Source of the DNA: Chloracidobacterium sp. UBA7659
GTDB lineage: Bacteria > Acidobacteriota > Blastocatellia > Pyrinomonadales > Pyrinomonadaceae
NCBI GenBank assembly: GCA_002483395.1
Contig: DLHV01000122.1
Location: 3,255-11,783, forward strand
Reading direction: 5' to 3'
DNA length: 8,529 nucleotides
This document shows positions 6,418-8,529 of the stretch, piece by piece. Each line of letters opens with the position of its first letter. Position 1 is the stretch's first letter. The position numbers and the translations under genes were made by a program. The notes under the pieces were generated by a model. The model did no database searches. It was given only the letters and a program-made list of their open reading frames with translations, and was not told the DNA's origin.

Positions 6418-8216
6418 GAGCTAAAAGACAATTCTTCATCTGCAAATTGTAATTCATAAAGATGCTTGTATTTACCGCCGCTTTCGAGCAGCTCTTTGTG
6501 GGTGCCCGTCTGAATTATCTTTCCGCGTTCCATAACGATGATCGTGTCAGCACGCCGTATGGTCGAAAGGCGGTGAGCGATGACGATCGAGGTCTTGTTC
6601 TGCATCAAATTCGCCAAAGCCTTCTGTACAAGCCGTTCGGACTCGGCGTCAAGAGCCGAGGTCGCTTCGTCCAAAATCAGCACCGGAGCATTGAGCAGCA
6701 CCGCGCGTGCGATCGCTATCCGCTGACGCTGGCCCCCGGAAAGCAAAATTCCGCGTTCGCCAACGAGGGTGTCGTATTTCCGCGGAAGCTCGTTGATAAA
6801 ATCGTCGGCAAAGGCAACGCGGGCCGCTTCGGCAACACCTTCATCGCTGGCTTCGGGATTGCCGTAGGAGATGTTGTATTTGATCGATTCGTTGAACAGT
6901 ACGGTTTCCTGCGTTACGAGCGCAATCTGTCTTTTGAGGCTGAGAAGCTTTGCGTCGCGGAGATCGACACCGTCCCAAGTAATTGCACCTGATGTAGGAT
7001 CGTAAAGCCTTTGAACAAGCTTTATCAGCGAAGATTTGCCGCCGCCGCTTTCACCGACGAGGGCGACCATCGATCCCTTCGGTATTTCGAGGCTGACGTT
7101 ATCGAGGATCGTCTTATTCGGATCGTTGTCATACTTGAACAAAACTTCGCGAAGCACGATCTTGTCCGACAGGGGCGGAAGCACGACCGCATCGGATTTT
7201 TCCAGCATAACCTCGTCCTCGTCCAGAATGTTCCAGACGTCCTTTGCCGCGGCGAAGGCCTTGGATATCTCATTATGTTGCCGCGAGATGCGACGCAGCG
7301 GGTCGTAACTTCTAAACAGAAAGAAAAGAAAAGTGAAGAACTGGGCCGCGTCCATCTGCTCGGTATTGATCGAGCGAAGGCCGAAATAAAGAAGTGTAAG
7401 AATGGCTATCGTACCGATTATATCGATGGTCGGTGGCGATATCGCGGCGATGCGGCCCGATCGCAGGTTTGCCCGCGCGATTAGGCCCGCGACACGGGCG
7501 AACCGTGACTTTTCGCGCGGCTCGGCGGCATATGCCTTTACAATTGTTTGATTTGCAAGCGTTTCCTGGGCCGTATCCGTAAGAAGTTTGTTTCCTTCGA
7601 ACGACTCTTCGGCAAGGCGGCGTAGCGACTTGCTGAATTTGGAAGTCAAAATTCCGATGATCGGCGCGATTACTATCGCACCCAGCATCAACCGCCAACT
7701 GTAAAAGAACGCCGCTCCGACGAAGGCGACGAGCATAAAGCTCTCTCGCAGAACATCGCGAAGGTTTGACGACACGGCAAGTTCGATCGCCGAGCAGCTT
7801 ACAACCAGACGCGAGACGAGAAAATTGGTCCTGTGTCTCTCAAAGAAGGAAGTAGATTGTCCGAGAAGGTGGTCGTAAAGTTGTTTTCGCAGGTCGAACA
7901 CCGCGATCTGCCCGATCTTTGCCATCAGATAAGATGAAAAATACTCCGCAATGCCTTTTAGTACAGTAAAGCTCAGTAGTATCACTGATATCATCGTCCA
8001 TGCACGGTACCAATCGTTTTGCGGGATCAGACGCTGCAGATCGAAAAGCGTTTGGGATTGCTGGCCGGGGATAGGCGAAAATTGATTGAAGATCGGAACG
8101 AGGAGAGCGCCCGTGGCGGTTTCGAACACAGCAACCAAAACCATTGCGATCACAGCAAGAGCGAAAGTTGCCCAGTGTGGGCGGACATATTGTAAGAGCC
8201 GCGCGAATTCATTCAT
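6405..8216 (-). CDS. MsbA-like ABC exporter, fused membrane and ATPase domains
   Basis: A complete 603-residue half-transporter expected to work as a homodimer in the inner membrane, using ATP to export or flip a lipid, glycolipid or drug-like substrate. The membrane domain occupies about residues 1-325, with hydrophobic segments near 16-42, 72-92, 158-173, 175-192, 260-281 and 288-302. The ATPase domain (about 350-595) has Walker A GESGGGKSS (388-396), Q-loop Gln436, signature LSGGQ (492-496), Walker B VLILDEAT (512-519) and H-loop His548 in IVIAHRLS, all intact. Domain order and length match the MsbA/lipid A exporter group, but the substrate is not provable from sequence, so no symbol is given. 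One oddity: the first intracellular loop reads SRLVVSCSAIELAV, lacking the Asp common after SR(I/V). The start at 8216 gives a normal exporter N-terminus, but no clear Shine-Dalgarno site is seen. It stands alone, divergent from the gene at 8338. Confidence 0.93.
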   Translation of the reverse strand: MNEFARLLQYVRPHWATFALAVIAMVLVAVFETATGALLVPIFNQFSPIPGQQSQTLFDLQRLIPQNDWYRAWTMISVILLSFTVLKGIAEYFSSYLMAKIGQIAVFDLRKQLYDHLLGQSTSFFERHRTNFLVSRLVVSCSAIELAVSSNLRDVLRESFMLVAFVGAAFFYSWRLMLGAIVIAPIIGILTSKFSKSLRRLAEESFEGNKLLTDTAQETLANQTIVKAYAAEPREKSRFARVAGLIARANLRSGRIAAISPPTIDIIGTIAILTLLYFGLRSINTEQMDAAQFFTFLFFLFRSYDPLRRISRQHNEISKAFAAAKDVWNILDEDEVMLEKSDAVVLPPLSDKIVLREVLFKYDNDPNKTILDNVSLEIPKGSMVALVGESGGGKSSLIKLVQRLYDPTSGAITWDGVDLRDAKLLSLKRQIALVTQETVLFNESIKYNISYGNPEASDEGVAEAARVAFADDFINELPRKYDTLVGERGILLSGGQRQRIAIARAVLLNAPVLILDEATSALDAESERLVQKALANLMQNKTSIVIAHRLSTIRRADTIIVMERGKIIQTGTHKELLESGGKYKHLYELQFADEELSFSSPPV

Positions 8217-8233
8217 CAGGATGCAAAAAGTCG

Positions 8234-8264
8234 AATATACTAAAGTTCAGCGGCCGATGTCCAA
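8234..8264 (-). promoter_or_regulatory. Possible promoter for the ABC exporter
   Basis: On the minus strand TATATT (8239-8234) matches five of six -10 bases; TTGGAC (8264-8259) is a poor -35 with a long 19-base spacer. The leader would be only about 12 bases. Weak candidate in the 121-base divergent spacer. Confidence 0.25.
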
Positions 8265-8337
8265 AATGCTTCAGTTTGCAACGTGTCTTTGGAATATGGC
8301 ATCTTTTTCAAAGCACTTCTCTTTCGGAGATCAAAAA

Positions 8338-8529
8338 ATGAAGAACTCAAAGGCAATTATTATCACATTAGCTCTTCTCATTGTATTCGTCCCGTCTATT
8401 ACCTCGTTTGCCCAGGTGGACGTAGCCCGGCGGACAACCGCGATAACTTATCCGCTTGACGAACTTGTGTATGTTCAATTTCGCGGGACTACCCGATTTC
8501 CTCGAATGAAAGGCGAAGCGAAGATTAAA
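8338..8529 (+). CDS. Secreted protein of unknown function, 3' end outside window
   Basis: The first 64 residues are visible and the frame is still open at the right edge. MKNSK, then a hydrophobic core (IIITLALLIVFVPSI, about 6-20) and SFAQ form a clear signal peptide with likely cleavage after SFA (residue 25). The mature start, QVDVARRTTAITYPLDELVY and then VQFRGTTRFPRMKGEAKIK, looks like beta-strand-rich sequence with a basic patch. I do not recognise a named family. The ATG is preceded by GGAG (8326-8329) eight bases upstream, a good Shine-Dalgarno site. It is divergent from the ABC exporter. Export to the periplasm or outer membrane is inferred. Confidence 0.8.
   Translation, partial: MKNSKAIIITLALLIVFVPSITSFAQVDVARRTTAITYPLDELVYVQFRGTTRFPRMKGEAKIK

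Noticed and set aside
7011..7484. Plus-strand open frame opposite the ABC exporter
   Set aside because: Antisense shadow of conserved ATPase and membrane domains; no domain of its own.

Overview
This is an ordinary bacterial chromosomal segment, mostly housekeeping genes. I infer a Gram-negative-like organism, possibly an Acidobacteriota member of the Blastocatellia/Pyrinomonadales type. The basis is the gene set (an ETF-quinone oxidoreductase with a 4Fe-4S domain, a yicC-gmk-rpoZ operon, an MsbA-like exporter), moderate GC in most genes, and hairpin-rich intergenic repeats. The taxonomic guess rests on general impression, not on a search.

Layout. Positions 1-2340, minus strand: a secreted alpha/beta hydrolase that runs off the left edge, preceded by a secreted PhoD-type phosphatase of visibly higher GC. 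Upstream of phoD lies a decayed copy of the hydrolase's ribosome binding site and signal-peptide region, carrying a net one-base deletion. This suggests a duplication, and insertion or capture of phoD between the two copies. Positions 2340-2620 hold the divergent promoter region. Positions 2621-4327, plus strand: a complete electron transfer flavoprotein-ubiquinone oxidoreductase. It converges on the minus-strand operon yicC-gmk-rpoZ (6147 to 4383), and the two units share a compact hairpin terminator at 4330-4356. Positions 6148-6404 are a noncoding, hairpin-rich stretch with an inverted-repeat element of about 113 bp. Positions 6405-8216, minus strand: a full-length MsbA-like ABC exporter half-transporter. 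At 8338 a plus-strand gene for a secreted protein of unknown function begins and runs off the right edge.

How the genes relate. yicC, gmk and rpoZ form a tight co-oriented unit linking RNA decay, guanine nucleotide supply and RNA polymerase assembly. The ETF-QO passes electrons from electron transfer flavoprotein to the quinone pool. The phosphatase and hydrolase are both exported and may share a transcript, perhaps for scavenging phosphate or organic esters. I see no CRISPR array, tRNA, rRNA, transposase or phage gene. I found no convincing new multi-gene system. The most notable signals are the relict duplicated leader, the foreign-looking phoD, and the inverted-repeat element upstream of yicC.
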